Source: Alteromonas ponticola (GTDB taxonomy: Bacteria > Pseudomonadota > Gammaproteobacteria > Enterobacterales > Alteromonadaceae). From it: DNA of 64,000 nt. Under the pieces are notes generated by a model. The model saw only the letters and a list, made by a program, of their open reading frames with translations, had not been told where the DNA came from and searched no databases. Of this stretch, positions 38,967 through 47,201 are shown one piece after another. Numbering within the stretch: position 1 is the first letter of the stretch; the number at the start of each line of letters is the position of its first letter. Where the stretch lies: positions 472,980-536,979 of the forward strand of contig NZ_JAATNW010000002.1 in NCBI RefSeq assembly GCF_012911815.1, in the 5' to 3' direction. A program made the position numbers and the translations under genes.

Positions 38967-40148
38967 ATGCAAGTTAAGATCGATGCTCTCAAGCCCGGAA
39001 TGTATGTGACTCAGGTTTTAAAGCAATCAGGTACCATGGAAATACGTTCCCGAGGGCTGGTTAAGAGTCAGGCTATCATCGATCAATTGCGTTCAAAAGG
39101 GATAGAAGTTGTTGAGGTTGATGTACGTAAAAGTCAAATGACAGTCCCCCTCTCGGTCAAACCTGAAGAGGAAAAAGTCGAGAAACCAAAAAAGAAAAAT
39201 CTCACCAGTAAAACCATCACCGATGCCAATCAACTGTATAACCAGGCGATCACTATCCAGAGTCAATTAATTAAATCGCTGCAATCCGATGCTCCACAAG
39301 ATTTGTCGCAGATGTCTAAGCTTTCAGCCAACATCATCAAGACATTATTCGATAATCAAAATGCCTTGTTGTGTCTTACCATGATAAAAAATGCAGATGA
39401 GTATCTGCTTGAACATTCAATTAATTGCGGAATTTTAATGGCGATGTTTGCCAGCCATTTGGGTATGAGTGACGAAGAAGCAAATCACGCCTGCATGGGT
39501 GCCATGTTGATGGACATTGGCATGGCCGAAATCCCTGAAAAAATCCGCACAAGTACCACAGAGCTATCCGAAGCAGAACGCGATCTGATGTGCTCCCACG
39601 TCAGACTGGGTAAGCAAATAGTTGAACAGTTTGAAGGCATTCCACCGAGCGTTTTAACCACTATCGAGCAGCATCATGAACGTCACGATGGCAGCGGTTA
39701 CCCGCAAGGAATTAAAGGCGAACAAATCTCTCAATACGCCCGCATGGCTGCAATCATCGATTCATACGACGCGATGGTATCGGAGCGCCCCTTCCAGAAA
39801 GCGGTGGCGCCGGCGGTCGCTTTAAAACGGTTGAATCAACAGGATAATCTGGATAAAGAACTGGTTAAAAAGTTTATCCATTGTGTTGGCGTACATCCTG
39901 TCGGTTCGCTGGTCAGGTTGAAAAGCGGCAAGTTAGGGATTGTGGCGCAGTTGGGCAAAAAAGACTTAATGAAGCCCGTTATTATGACTTTTTACAATGT
40001 GAATTCCGGTCATTACAGTGAAATTAAACGGGTAGATTTAAGTCAGGTACAGGACGAAATTGTCAGTGGCGTGACCCCAGCCGACTTTAATATCAACTTA
40101 CCTAAATTTTTTCATGAAGTGTTTGTGAGTCAATTACCTGACCGATGA
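38967..40148 (+). CDS. DUF3391/HD-GYP domain protein with altered HD motif
   Basis: HD-GYP proteins hydrolyse cyclic di-GMP. This 393-residue protein has an N-terminal DUF3391-like module (about 1-60, with LKPGMYV), a charged linker (about 65-80) and an HD-GYP domain (about 125-310). The GYP half is intact: HHERHDGSGYPQGIKGEQI (236-254). The HD half is not: where active enzymes have LLHDIGK, this one has LMDIGM, so the metal-binding His is Met182 and the following Lys is Met186. His150, Asp183 and His211 remain. It may be weakly active or a c-di-GMP sensor. Stand-alone gene after leuD; cytoplasmic, no membrane segment. Confidence 0.9.
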   Translation: MQVKIDALKPGMYVTQVLKQSGTMEIRSRGLVKSQAIIDQLRSKGIEVVEVDVRKSQMTVPLSVKPEEEKVEKPKKKNLTSKTITDANQLYNQAITIQSQLIKSLQSDAPQDLSQMSKLSANIIKTLFDNQNALLCLTMIKNADEYLLEHSINCGILMAMFASHLGMSDEEANHACMGAMLMDIGMAEIPEKIRTSTTELSEAERDLMCSHVRLGKQIVEQFEGIPPSVLTTIEQHHERHDGSGYPQGIKGEQISQYARMAAIIDSYDAMVSERPFQKAVAPAVALKRLNQQDNLDKELVKKFIHCVGVHPVGSLVRLKSGKLGIVAQLGKKDLMKPVIMTFYNVNSGHYSEIKRVDLSQVQDEIVSGVTPADFNINLPKFFHEVFVSQLPDR

Positions 40149-40244
40149 ATAGCTAGCTTTTAAAAAACAACTTAGTTACAACTATCTCTTTTCTTCAGCG
40201 AAAAAAAGAGTAATATCCGCGCACTTTCTATCAAGGCTACTGAA

Positions 40245-41165
40245 ATGGCGATTGGTTTTCACGAACTAAAAGAAAAGCAACTGCTGCGCATGTCACTCTA
40301 TGTGGCGTTTTTGTTTGTGGTAGTATCGATTGGTTTTGCTATTGTAACCAGCTCCAGCGCCATCCTGTTTGACGGTGTTTACTCCATGATTGCGTTTTTT
40401 ATGGCCTTGCTGACTTTAAAAGTGGCAAACCTGGTTCAGCGGCCCGATGATGACCGCTTCCATTTTGGCTACACTGCCATCGAGCCTACCTTAAATCTGT
40501 TTAAATCGCTGATCATTATTTCGATTTGTTTGTACGCTTTTTTCAGCTCATTACTCACCTTATTAGAAGGCGGAAATCCTTCAGAATACGATATCGCCAT
40601 CGTGTACGGTGTGTTCGCCACCATAGGTTGCTTTGGCGTCTCGTTTTACATGCGCCACTATGGTAAAAACCTGCGTTCAGATTTAGTCATGGTCGACGCC
40701 CACACCTGGTTTGTCGATGGTGTGCTCAGTGCCTCTATACTAATCGGTTTTATTCTTGCTTACACACTTAACCTCCATGGCTACACCAGGTTGGCGCTTT
40801 ATGTTGACCCGCTCTTATTGATGATTCTGGGCCTTGCCATGCTGCCCATTCCGTTTAAAATTTTACTGGCTAGTTTAAATGAGGTTATTAACAAAGCGCC
40901 ACCGGAAGCGGTGACTGCAGTAATTGAGAAAAAACTGGCCAAATCGCTTACGAGCGTGCCATACAAACATGTCGAAGTGCGCATCAGTAAGCAGGGGCGA
41001 GATTTATATATGCTGGTGCACATCATTGTTGATAAATCTTTTTCTATAGCCACTATTGGCGAACTTGACGTTATCCGCAAGGCTTGTGAACACGATTTGC
41101 GCGAATGGGATCCTTCGATAATGATGGATATTCTGTTTATTCAGGATCCGAAATTGGCCGATTAA
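40245..41165 (+). CDS. Cation diffusion facilitator family transporter
   Basis: An inner-membrane divalent-cation/proton antiporter of the CDF family. The 306-residue protein has six membrane segments; TM2 carries SSSAILFDGVYSM and TM5 VDAHTWFVDGVLSASILIGF, where the CDF metal-site Asp residues lie. The cytoplasmic C-terminal domain (about 215-300) has the usual ferredoxin-like fold pattern. The TM2 site is FDGVYS rather than the common HSLLD-type, so metal preference (zinc, iron, manganese) cannot be inferred. Independent gene. Confidence 0.88.
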   Translation: MAIGFHELKEKQLLRMSLYVAFLFVVVSIGFAIVTSSSAILFDGVYSMIAFFMALLTLKVANLVQRPDDDRFHFGYTAIEPTLNLFKSLIIISICLYAFFSSLLTLLEGGNPSEYDIAIVYGVFATIGCFGVSFYMRHYGKNLRSDLVMVDAHTWFVDGVLSASILIGFILAYTLNLHGYTRLALYVDPLLLMILGLAMLPIPFKILLASLNEVINKAPPEAVTAVIEKKLAKSLTSVPYKHVEVRISKQGRDLYMLVHIIVDKSFSIATIGELDVIRKACEHDLREWDPSIMMDILFIQDPKLAD

Positions 41166-41199
41166 AAACGAGTTACTTTAAAATTGTCAGCCATTATGT

Positions 41200-41425
41200 A
41201 CCATTCGTTCAACGCTGACATACTGAATCGCATCTCTTTGCAGTTTAAGATAACCCGTTGTTATTTGCTATTCACTATTCGCACCCGATTGGTGATCCAG
41301 CCCCCCTCTTTTCAGTTGCTTGTCGTTTACTCTCACCCGGCGATTATGTGAATTAGACGCGTACAGGTGCGCGCTGAATGCGGACACTAATGTGGACAGG
41401 CTGTGGCGTCTTAACCGAGTGCAGT
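41200..41425 (-). pseudogene. Decayed copy of the gspB 3' end
   Basis: On the minus strand this stretch reads FSAHLYASN, then RVRVNDKQL, against FSAHMYASN and RVRVNGKQL in the intact gspB-like gene at 46116-47201. DNA matches continue on both sides, for example ATTAGACGCGTACA at 41353-41366 against 46270-46283. An in-frame TAG soon after the matching segment and several small shifts show it is not functional. Only the C-terminal T2SSB-type region is represented, about 200-225 bases. It has the same orientation as the intact gene and lies about 4.9 kb from it, on the far side of four plus-strand genes. It fills most of the 338-base gap before the propeller lipoprotein. Confidence 0.85.
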
Positions 41426-41503
41426 TTAGAAGGGTAAATTGCTATATAAAAGGCGTGTTACTACACTTGTTTATACGCTCAAGAGCAACCCCTGAAGAAA
41501 ATA

Positions 41504-42856
41504 ATGAATCACATAAAACTACTAACCCTAATCAGCTGTTTTACATTCATGTTGGGATGCTCAGAAGCAACTGATGTAGCTGGCACAGATACCTCTGCAG
41601 ACCAACCTGATACGGAGGTCATTGCACAAAGTAATAATGAAAAAACCCAGGGCATCGTACTGTTAAGTGGTTTACCTACCTTAAATACCAAAGATAGCAT
41701 TGCCATACTGGAGTTAGATCCAGAATCGGCAAAGTTCGGTGAAATCCTGTATGAATACGAACTGCCCGAGTTTGATGCGCCATTACACCACTTGTACTAC
41801 AGTCCAAATGGCCGGTTATACGCCACCGGGCTGGGTTCTCAATGCAGTCTGGCTGAAATTTCCCTTGTTCGCGATTCCACTGGCGCGCCCGCTGTATCTG
41901 ACGTGGAATGTCTTGATACCCAAGGTCAGGTCGTGGGTGAAGATATCATGTGGCACAGTGTAAATGGCAAGGAATATATGTTTGTGACATTCATGGGAGG
42001 CACGGGTACCGAACAACCCGATGGGGGGTCAGTCGGCGTATTTGACCCGCAGGACAACAGTGTGATTAAAGTGATTGAAGCCCGCAAAAGCAAAGTGGGT
42101 GAAAATGAACCGTATATCATGTTTCCCCATGGTATTTCCGCTTACGGCGATCGTATGGTTGTTACCTCTACTATTCATCCCGATTTGGCAACAGGGGTGG
42201 GTAATGCGTTAACAATTATTGATCTTAACAAAATGGAGCCGATAGAAAATATAGTAACTGAAGACGCCCAACCCGTGGGATTCCCATCTTCCCCGGTTGA
42301 AGTATTGTTTGTAAGACCAAGTATTGTTAAAAACGCTCAACCAGCAATCCTGGTCAACACCATGTTTGGATTCGAGACCTGGAAAGTGCCATATAATGAA
42401 TCAGACAAATCTTTCGGAGTTCCAGAAAAGCTTTACGATGGCGCAACCGCTGGCACAGGCGTGCCGCTGGAATTATATGGAACGGAAGACGAATTATTTA
42501 TTAGCCACGCTCTGCCTGGAATTGTGAAACGCTACAGCCTCAATAGCTTGCCTGAACTTGTGTCAAGCGGCGAGGATATTCAGGCGGAACCCGGTGCCCA
42601 CCACATGATTTTCTATTCCACGGCATCGGGCAGAAAGTTAATCGCTATACAAAACAACTTGTTGAATTTGGGTAATGCAGCAGACAACGACCCAACAGAT
42701 GTGGATTTTATTGCCAAGGTCAACCATCACTCTCTAACCGTGCATGATTTGCAAACCGGTGAACGTCTCGGTGAGATAAACTTTAAGGATAAGTTTAACA
42801 AAGGAATCGATAATATCGAGGCATTATTTGGCTCTGGTTTTGTGCATCACCACTGA
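41504..42856 (+). CDS. Beta-propeller lipoprotein, distantly SBP56/methanethiol-oxidase-like
   Basis: A 450-residue predicted lipoprotein (signal peptide with lipobox MLGC, Cys19). The body is repetitive beta sequence, with propeller blades such as DSIAILELDPESAKFGEIL and NALTIIDLNKMEPIENI. The opening blade, a following DAPLHHLYYSPNG and a later FPHGISAYGDRMVVTST resemble the layout of selenium-binding protein 56 and methanethiol oxidase, but similarity is distant. Histidine pairs recur (LHH, AHH, NHH) and the chain ends in VHHH, suggesting metal binding. A di-heme peroxidase gene starts 5 bases after the stop, so the two are co-translated. Function is not established. Confidence 0.75.
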   Translation: MNHIKLLTLISCFTFMLGCSEATDVAGTDTSADQPDTEVIAQSNNEKTQGIVLLSGLPTLNTKDSIAILELDPESAKFGEILYEYELPEFDAPLHHLYYSPNGRLYATGLGSQCSLAEISLVRDSTGAPAVSDVECLDTQGQVVGEDIMWHSVNGKEYMFVTFMGGTGTEQPDGGSVGVFDPQDNSVIKVIEARKSKVGENEPYIMFPHGISAYGDRMVVTSTIHPDLATGVGNALTIIDLNKMEPIENIVTEDAQPVGFPSSPVEVLFVRPSIVKNAQPAILVNTMFGFETWKVPYNESDKSFGVPEKLYDGATAGTGVPLELYGTEDELFISHALPGIVKRYSLNSLPELVSSGEDIQAEPGAHHMIFYSTASGRKLIAIQNNLLNLGNAADNDPTDVDFIAKVNHHSLTVHDLQTGERLGEINFKDKFNKGIDNIEALFGSGFVHHH

Positions 42857-42861
42857 TTTCC

Positions 42862-43992
42862 GTGCGTAAAAGGATCCTTTGGGGAGGGGTGGTTTTACTT
42901 ATAGCGGGCGTCCTCGGTATCTTTATTTTAACGACCCCTCGTTATGACGCGCCCAGCCCCGTGGAAACCTTTAATGTCCCTTTTGTGTTTGGCCGCTTTA
43001 CGATCCCAACTGACAATCCGCTTACAAAAGAATCCATCGAGCTTGGCAGAAGACTGTTTTACGATCCCCGTCTCTCAGGAACTAATCAGATTTCGTGCGC
43101 TACGTGTCATCAACAAGCACTGGCATTTACGGATGGGCTGGCAGGCTCCGTGGGAGTTTCGGGCAAACCGCTGGCATTTAACAGTATGAGCCTTGCCAAC
43201 CTGATGTGGGGCCCCCAGCGTTTTTTCTGGGATGGTCGCGCAACCAGTCTGGAAGAACAGGCACTTTTACCCATTCAACATCCTGATGAGATGGCTCAGG
43301 ATTTAGGTTTATTAGTAAAGGAGCTGTCGCGGGATGAAACCTACATCGCGCTATTTGGTATTGCCTTTGGTGGGATCAGCAATGAGGCTATCGCGAAGGC
43401 GCTCGCCAGCTTTCAACGTATCTTGATATCTGCCAATTCACGATATGACCAATATTTACGGGGGGAAATATCTCTTACTGAAGAAGAAGAATTGGGAAGA
43501 AAGCTGTTCATGGCCCACCCTGACACAAAAGCAAGTTTAAGGGGGGGAAATTGCATCGACTGCCATAGCCAGTTTCTAACCAGCGGTTTTACAGCACAAC
43601 TCGATGGTTTCAGTAACAATGGTCTGGACAACGACGCGGCACTCCTTGCTGGCCTTTCAGAGGTGACGGGTAAAGCTGAGCATCGAGGCTTTTTCAAAAC
43701 ACCGACGCTGAGAAATATTGCCGTCACTGCTCCTTATATGCACGATGGGCGATTTAACACCCTCGAAGAGGTACTAAATCATTATAATGGTGGCATCCAG
43801 TTCAGTGAAACCCTAAGCCCACTGATTGTTGAGGCGGATAATATTGACAATCATCAAGGTAGTACCATCAGCCTGAACCTCACTGAAAAAGAAGAAAGAG
43901 CCATTATTAGCTTTTTGCACACGTTAACCGATGAGCAATTCCTCAGCGACATACGTTTTTCCGACCCTTTTAAAGAGGCACCAGCCAAATGA
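42862..43992 (+). CDS. Di-heme cytochrome c peroxidase (MauG/MbnH-like)
   Basis: A periplasmic di-heme enzyme of the cytochrome c peroxidase/MauG family. The 376-residue protein starts at GTG 42862, has an N-terminal membrane anchor (about 6-24), and two heme sites: CATCH (Cys79, Cys82, His83) and CIDCH (Cys231, Cys234, His235). Other family motifs are LGRRLFYDPRLS, FFWDGRATSLEEQ and TPTLRNIAVTAPYMHDGRF. Linked to an MbnP-like gene by an ATGA overlap, the arrangement of MbnH-MbnP, where the di-heme enzyme oxidises a tryptophan of its partner to make a copper site. A detoxifying peroxidase role is the alternative. Confidence 0.9.
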   Translation: MRKRILWGGVVLLIAGVLGIFILTTPRYDAPSPVETFNVPFVFGRFTIPTDNPLTKESIELGRRLFYDPRLSGTNQISCATCHQQALAFTDGLAGSVGVSGKPLAFNSMSLANLMWGPQRFFWDGRATSLEEQALLPIQHPDEMAQDLGLLVKELSRDETYIALFGIAFGGISNEAIAKALASFQRILISANSRYDQYLRGEISLTEEEELGRKLFMAHPDTKASLRGGNCIDCHSQFLTSGFTAQLDGFSNNGLDNDAALLAGLSEVTGKAEHRGFFKTPTLRNIAVTAPYMHDGRFNTLEEVLNHYNGGIQFSETLSPLIVEADNIDNHQGSTISLNLTEKEERAIISFLHTLTDEQFLSDIRFSDPFKEAPAK

Positions 43993-44714
43993 ATATCCCA
44001 CAAAAAATCTTCCTTATTTTGGCTATAGTTACCGTGCTCTCGGCCTGTATGGAACAACCTCCGAAGCCGCAAAAAATCACCCTTAGATTTCTTCCTTTTG
44101 TGGGTCCACAGCCTTTAGTATTCAATGAATATCGTTATTCGAATCCCGGAGGAAACGGTCATTTTAAAATTCGCGACTTTCAGTTTTACTTAAGTAACAT
44201 CAGGTTGTCAGCCGAGCAACACGTTTATCAGGTACCGGACAGCTATCACCTGGTCAGGTTTGATAACGAAAATGGATTTTACGAAATCAACTTAACTGTT
44301 AATGAGCCGTATGCTTTTTCACAGATCACATTTGGAGTGGGCGTAGATGAAAAAGCCAATGCTACGATTCTCAATGTCGGCGATCTGGATCCAAACAGTC
44401 GGATGGCGTGGAATTGGGAAGCAGGGTATAAATTTATTTTGTTTGAGGGCTATTTGAGTCATTCGGAGGATACCATTTCACTGGTGTATCACATAGGCTT
44501 CGATGAAAACTATACGGAACTTTCCCTCCCCCTGCAATTAGCAGACACACCCTATGAGAGTACCTTCAGGGTCGATATACTATCCCTCTTTAACGGCCAG
44601 AATCCTTTAGATCTCGCTGAAATACCTTCAGTGAAATTTGATGAAGAGGATGCCGCGCGCATTGCTTCAGGGTTTGAAGATCTTATCCAAATCTGCGATG
44701 CCTCCTGTACCTGA
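43989..44714 (+). CDS. MbnP-like lipoprotein
   Basis: A 241-residue lipoprotein (lipobox LSAC, Cys20) resembling the MbnP family of periplasmic copper-binding proteins. Family features: an early beta region with FNEYRYSNPGG, then FKIRDFQFYLSNIRLS, and the tryptophan motif MAWNWEAGYKFILFEGYL (about 138-155). In MbnP a tryptophan is converted to kynurenine by the partner di-heme enzyme. Apart from the lipobox it has only two cysteines, both at the extreme C-terminus (ICDASC), so it is not the four-cysteine subtype. It overlaps the di-heme gene by four bases. Confidence 0.8.
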   Translation: MNIPQKIFLILAIVTVLSACMEQPPKPQKITLRFLPFVGPQPLVFNEYRYSNPGGNGHFKIRDFQFYLSNIRLSAEQHVYQVPDSYHLVRFDNENGFYEINLTVNEPYAFSQITFGVGVDEKANATILNVGDLDPNSRMAWNWEAGYKFILFEGYLSHSEDTISLVYHIGFDENYTELSLPLQLADTPYESTFRVDILSLFNGQNPLDLAEIPSVKFDEEDAARIASGFEDLIQICDASCT

Positions 44715-44868
44715 ATGAAAACGGCGTTAGACCGAGCTGAAGTTACTTAGCCTACCCGTTACATGCTGTCTCAATTCTCCTCAACTGATAGTCCGTTGCA
44801 GATTTTGTTTAAATTCTCCAAAAAATGGTTAGTATCTATTAAGCATCTACTTAGGTTTTAAATTAACG

Positions 44869-46029
44869 ATGACACTACTTATTGGTTTAATGATGTCCAC
44901 CGCATTACTCGCTTCGGAGACTGGCTTGCAACTTATTGTGCAGCCGCCTGCATCCTATTCTTCAAAGGACACCATTCATATTGTGGGAAATTTTAACGAC
45001 TGGCAATTAGACGGTGACGAAGCTGAGCAGTTGCAGTGGGTGGAGGGTCGATTACAAGCGGATCTGAATGTCGAGCAAGGGGAGCTTTTTTTTACCTTTG
45101 TAAAAAATAAAAGTTGGCGCAATATGCCCGCTTCACTGGATGGCAGAAGTCTGTGTACCTTCCATCGCAGCATTGCCGACAGCACATCGCAAATACAGGT
45201 TTCCCTGCCAGCCTGGAATACTGACAGCCCGATAAAAGAACGTTCGTCCACAGTGACAGGGACAGTTAAATATTTACGCCAGATTTACAATCCGCAATTT
45301 GAGCGCTTCGATGACATAGCCGTATATTTACCTCAGTCTTACTCCCCCCAGTCTGATAAACGCTATCCCGTGTTGTATATGTTAGATGGGCAAAACCTGT
45401 TTGATACCGCGACATCGTATAGTGACGAATGGCAAATAGACGAAAGACTCGCCAAACTTGAGTCCGAACAAGACTTAGAAATGATTGTTGTTGCAGTGCC
45501 CAACAGTGAACAGCGTTGGACCGAATATAACCCGTGGCCATTCTTAAACAGTGAGGGAAAACAGGTTGAAGGGAAAGGAGCCGCGACCATTGCTTTCATC
45601 CAACATACTCTTAAACCCGTTATTGATAGTAAGTTTAATACGCTGCAATCACAAACTGGTCTTGCAGGCAGTTCACTAGGGGGACTGATGGCACTCTATG
45701 CTGGCATTGAACACGGTAAGGTTTTCTCGTTCGTAGCGGCATTTTCTCCTGCGCTGGATATCCATAATAAGGACGGCGAAAACGTCCTATTTGCTGCGCT
45801 AAAGAACAAGCAGCTTTCTGCAAGCAAAATTTACTTTGATATGGGTTGGGTTGAATACGGCGACTACGCAAGAGTAAATCAATTAGCGCAATTACTTGAA
45901 ACAGCGTATGGCAAGCAGCAACACAAGCTTAAACTGGTTAAAGATGACCTTGGCCGACATTGTGAACTCGATTGGTCGAAACGCTTTCCCGATGCCATCG
46001 AATGGTTGATCGCATCGGATTCAAATTAG
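44869..46029 (+). CDS. Exported alpha/beta-hydrolase esterase with N-terminal CBM48-like domain
   Basis: A 386-residue predicted periplasmic esterase. After a short signal-like N-terminus (about 1-16) comes an Ig-like region (about 18-105) with IHIVGNFNDWQLDGD, typical of CBM48/E-set modules. A putative esterase domain follows (about 115-380): VLYMLDGQNLFD, the nucleophile elbow GSSLGG with Ser269, and a late His in GRHCELDW. The family includes esterase D-like, feruloyl and siderophore esterases; the substrate is unknown. It follows the MbnP-like gene after 154 bases with no terminator, so it may belong to the same transcription unit. Ribosome-binding site weak. Confidence 0.82.
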   Translation: MTLLIGLMMSTALLASETGLQLIVQPPASYSSKDTIHIVGNFNDWQLDGDEAEQLQWVEGRLQADLNVEQGELFFTFVKNKSWRNMPASLDGRSLCTFHRSIADSTSQIQVSLPAWNTDSPIKERSSTVTGTVKYLRQIYNPQFERFDDIAVYLPQSYSPQSDKRYPVLYMLDGQNLFDTATSYSDEWQIDERLAKLESEQDLEMIVVAVPNSEQRWTEYNPWPFLNSEGKQVEGKGAATIAFIQHTLKPVIDSKFNTLQSQTGLAGSSLGGLMALYAGIEHGKVFSFVAAFSPALDIHNKDGENVLFAALKNKQLSASKIYFDMGWVEYGDYARVNQLAQLLETAYGKQQHKLKLVKDDLGRHCELDWSKRFPDAIEWLIASDSN

Positions 46030-46115
46030 CACGTTCAAAATTTCCTGCCAGAAGGCAACTGGACTGCAGCGCTACAGAGGAAACATTCATTTTTCTAAAA
46101 ATGCGCTGTTCTCTA

Positions 46116-47201
46116 CTACCAATCCGTTAATGCAGCCATGCTGAACAGCTCATCTTCGAAGTTTAAAATAACTCGCTGCCCTTCAATATTGACAATCTGC
46201 ACCCGGTCTGTGATCCAATCGCCTTCTCCTAACTGCTTGCCATTAACTCTGACCCAGCGATCCTGTGGATTAGACGCGTACATGTGCGCGCTGAAATTCA
46301 TACTGGGCAATCGTGTTAATAACCTCACCGGAAGCTGATCAACGCGGGGAACATCAGAATGCACGTTAACTTTGGACTTGGGCGGTGGCGCCTGGGTTTG
46401 TTTTTCTGTGTCTAACGCTTTTACCGCCTCGTTAAACCTGGCCATCAATTCGGGCGACACATCCACATTTTTCTCAGCCGGTTCATTGAGCACTTTTCCT
46501 TCATAGGCGGGCTCTGATTTTGTTATTGGTGCCGCAGGCCGCTCTTCACTTTGCCCCATGTCAGACTGTTGGGTTTGCGGAAGCGCGCTCTCTGTCCCTT
46601 TTTGCCTTGCTGCCGTTGTCGTCGCAGAAGGCGATGCGGGTTTGTCTTTCTGGGTGTCTGTGCTTAGCGGGTCGGTTTGTTCAGCGTCTTTTGCGGGTTG
46701 TTCAACCACGTTATCAGCACTAGCTGTTTTGGCCGGTTGTGCTTCTGAAAACGATGCCGTTAACGCGGGCCACCAACGTTCAGCACTGCCGACACTGAAT
46801 CCCATCGCCAGGCCACCCACTACAATAAATAAGTACAGTGCCGCATTTTTAGTGTATTGCTGCCAGACAGACGGCATTGATTGAACCGTGGGTAAAAACA
46901 AGCTGCGGTTGAATTGATCCGACACCGCATTATCCATCGACGATACCGCTTTAGCCGCTGTGTCGTGCTGCCCGCGCAACAGTGCCTGGGTTTGTGTTTG
47001 ATAACTGACTTTTGGCGCGAGCTGCACCGTTAAATCCGGATCAATTTCCACTTCCAGTACGCCCATCTCTGCCAAACCCTGCACCATCGAATCACTGGAT
47101 ACCAGTCCTGACTTTTGAATGGAGACCGGGCCATTCTGCTGGGTGATCCGTGAGATCACCATGCCTGGCTTGACGTTTTCAATCAAGACACGTTCAGACA
47201 T
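46116..47201 (-). CDS. gspB: GspB-like protein with N-terminal DUF3391-like module
   Basis: GspB/ExeB partners GspA to help insert the type II secretin through peptidoglycan. The 361-residue protein has a cytoplasmic N-terminal module (about 1-62) resembling DUF3391 of the HD-GYP protein at 38967-40148: both have KPGM followed by a glycine, a central GLV and a run of acidic-hydrophobic residues. Then come a membrane segment (about 119-138), a Pro/Thr/Gln-rich periplasmic linker (about 145-285) and a C-terminal T2SSB-type domain (about 300-361) with FSAHMYASNPQDRWVRVNGK. The start overlaps gspA by eight bases. A decayed copy of the 3' end lies at 41200-41425. Confidence 0.85.
   Translation of the reverse strand: MSERVLIENVKPGMVISRITQQNGPVSIQKSGLVSSDSMVQGLAEMGVLEVEIDPDLTVQLAPKVSYQTQTQALLRGQHDTAAKAVSSMDNAVSDQFNRSLFLPTVQSMPSVWQQYTKNAALYLFIVVGGLAMGFSVGSAERWWPALTASFSEAQPAKTASADNVVEQPAKDAEQTDPLSTDTQKDKPASPSATTTAARQKGTESALPQTQQSDMGQSEERPAAPITKSEPAYEGKVLNEPAEKNVDVSPELMARFNEAVKALDTEKQTQAPPPKSKVNVHSDVPRVDQLPVRLLTRLPSMNFSAHMYASNPQDRWVRVNGKQLGEGDWITDRVQIVNIEGQRVILNFEDELFSMAALTDW

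Noticed and set aside
41320..41574. An 84-codon plus-strand open frame before the propeller lipoprotein
   Set aside because: It lies antisense across the gspB remnant and overlaps the start of the lipoprotein; the resemblance to sequence at 46138-46338 is explained by the DNA repeat.
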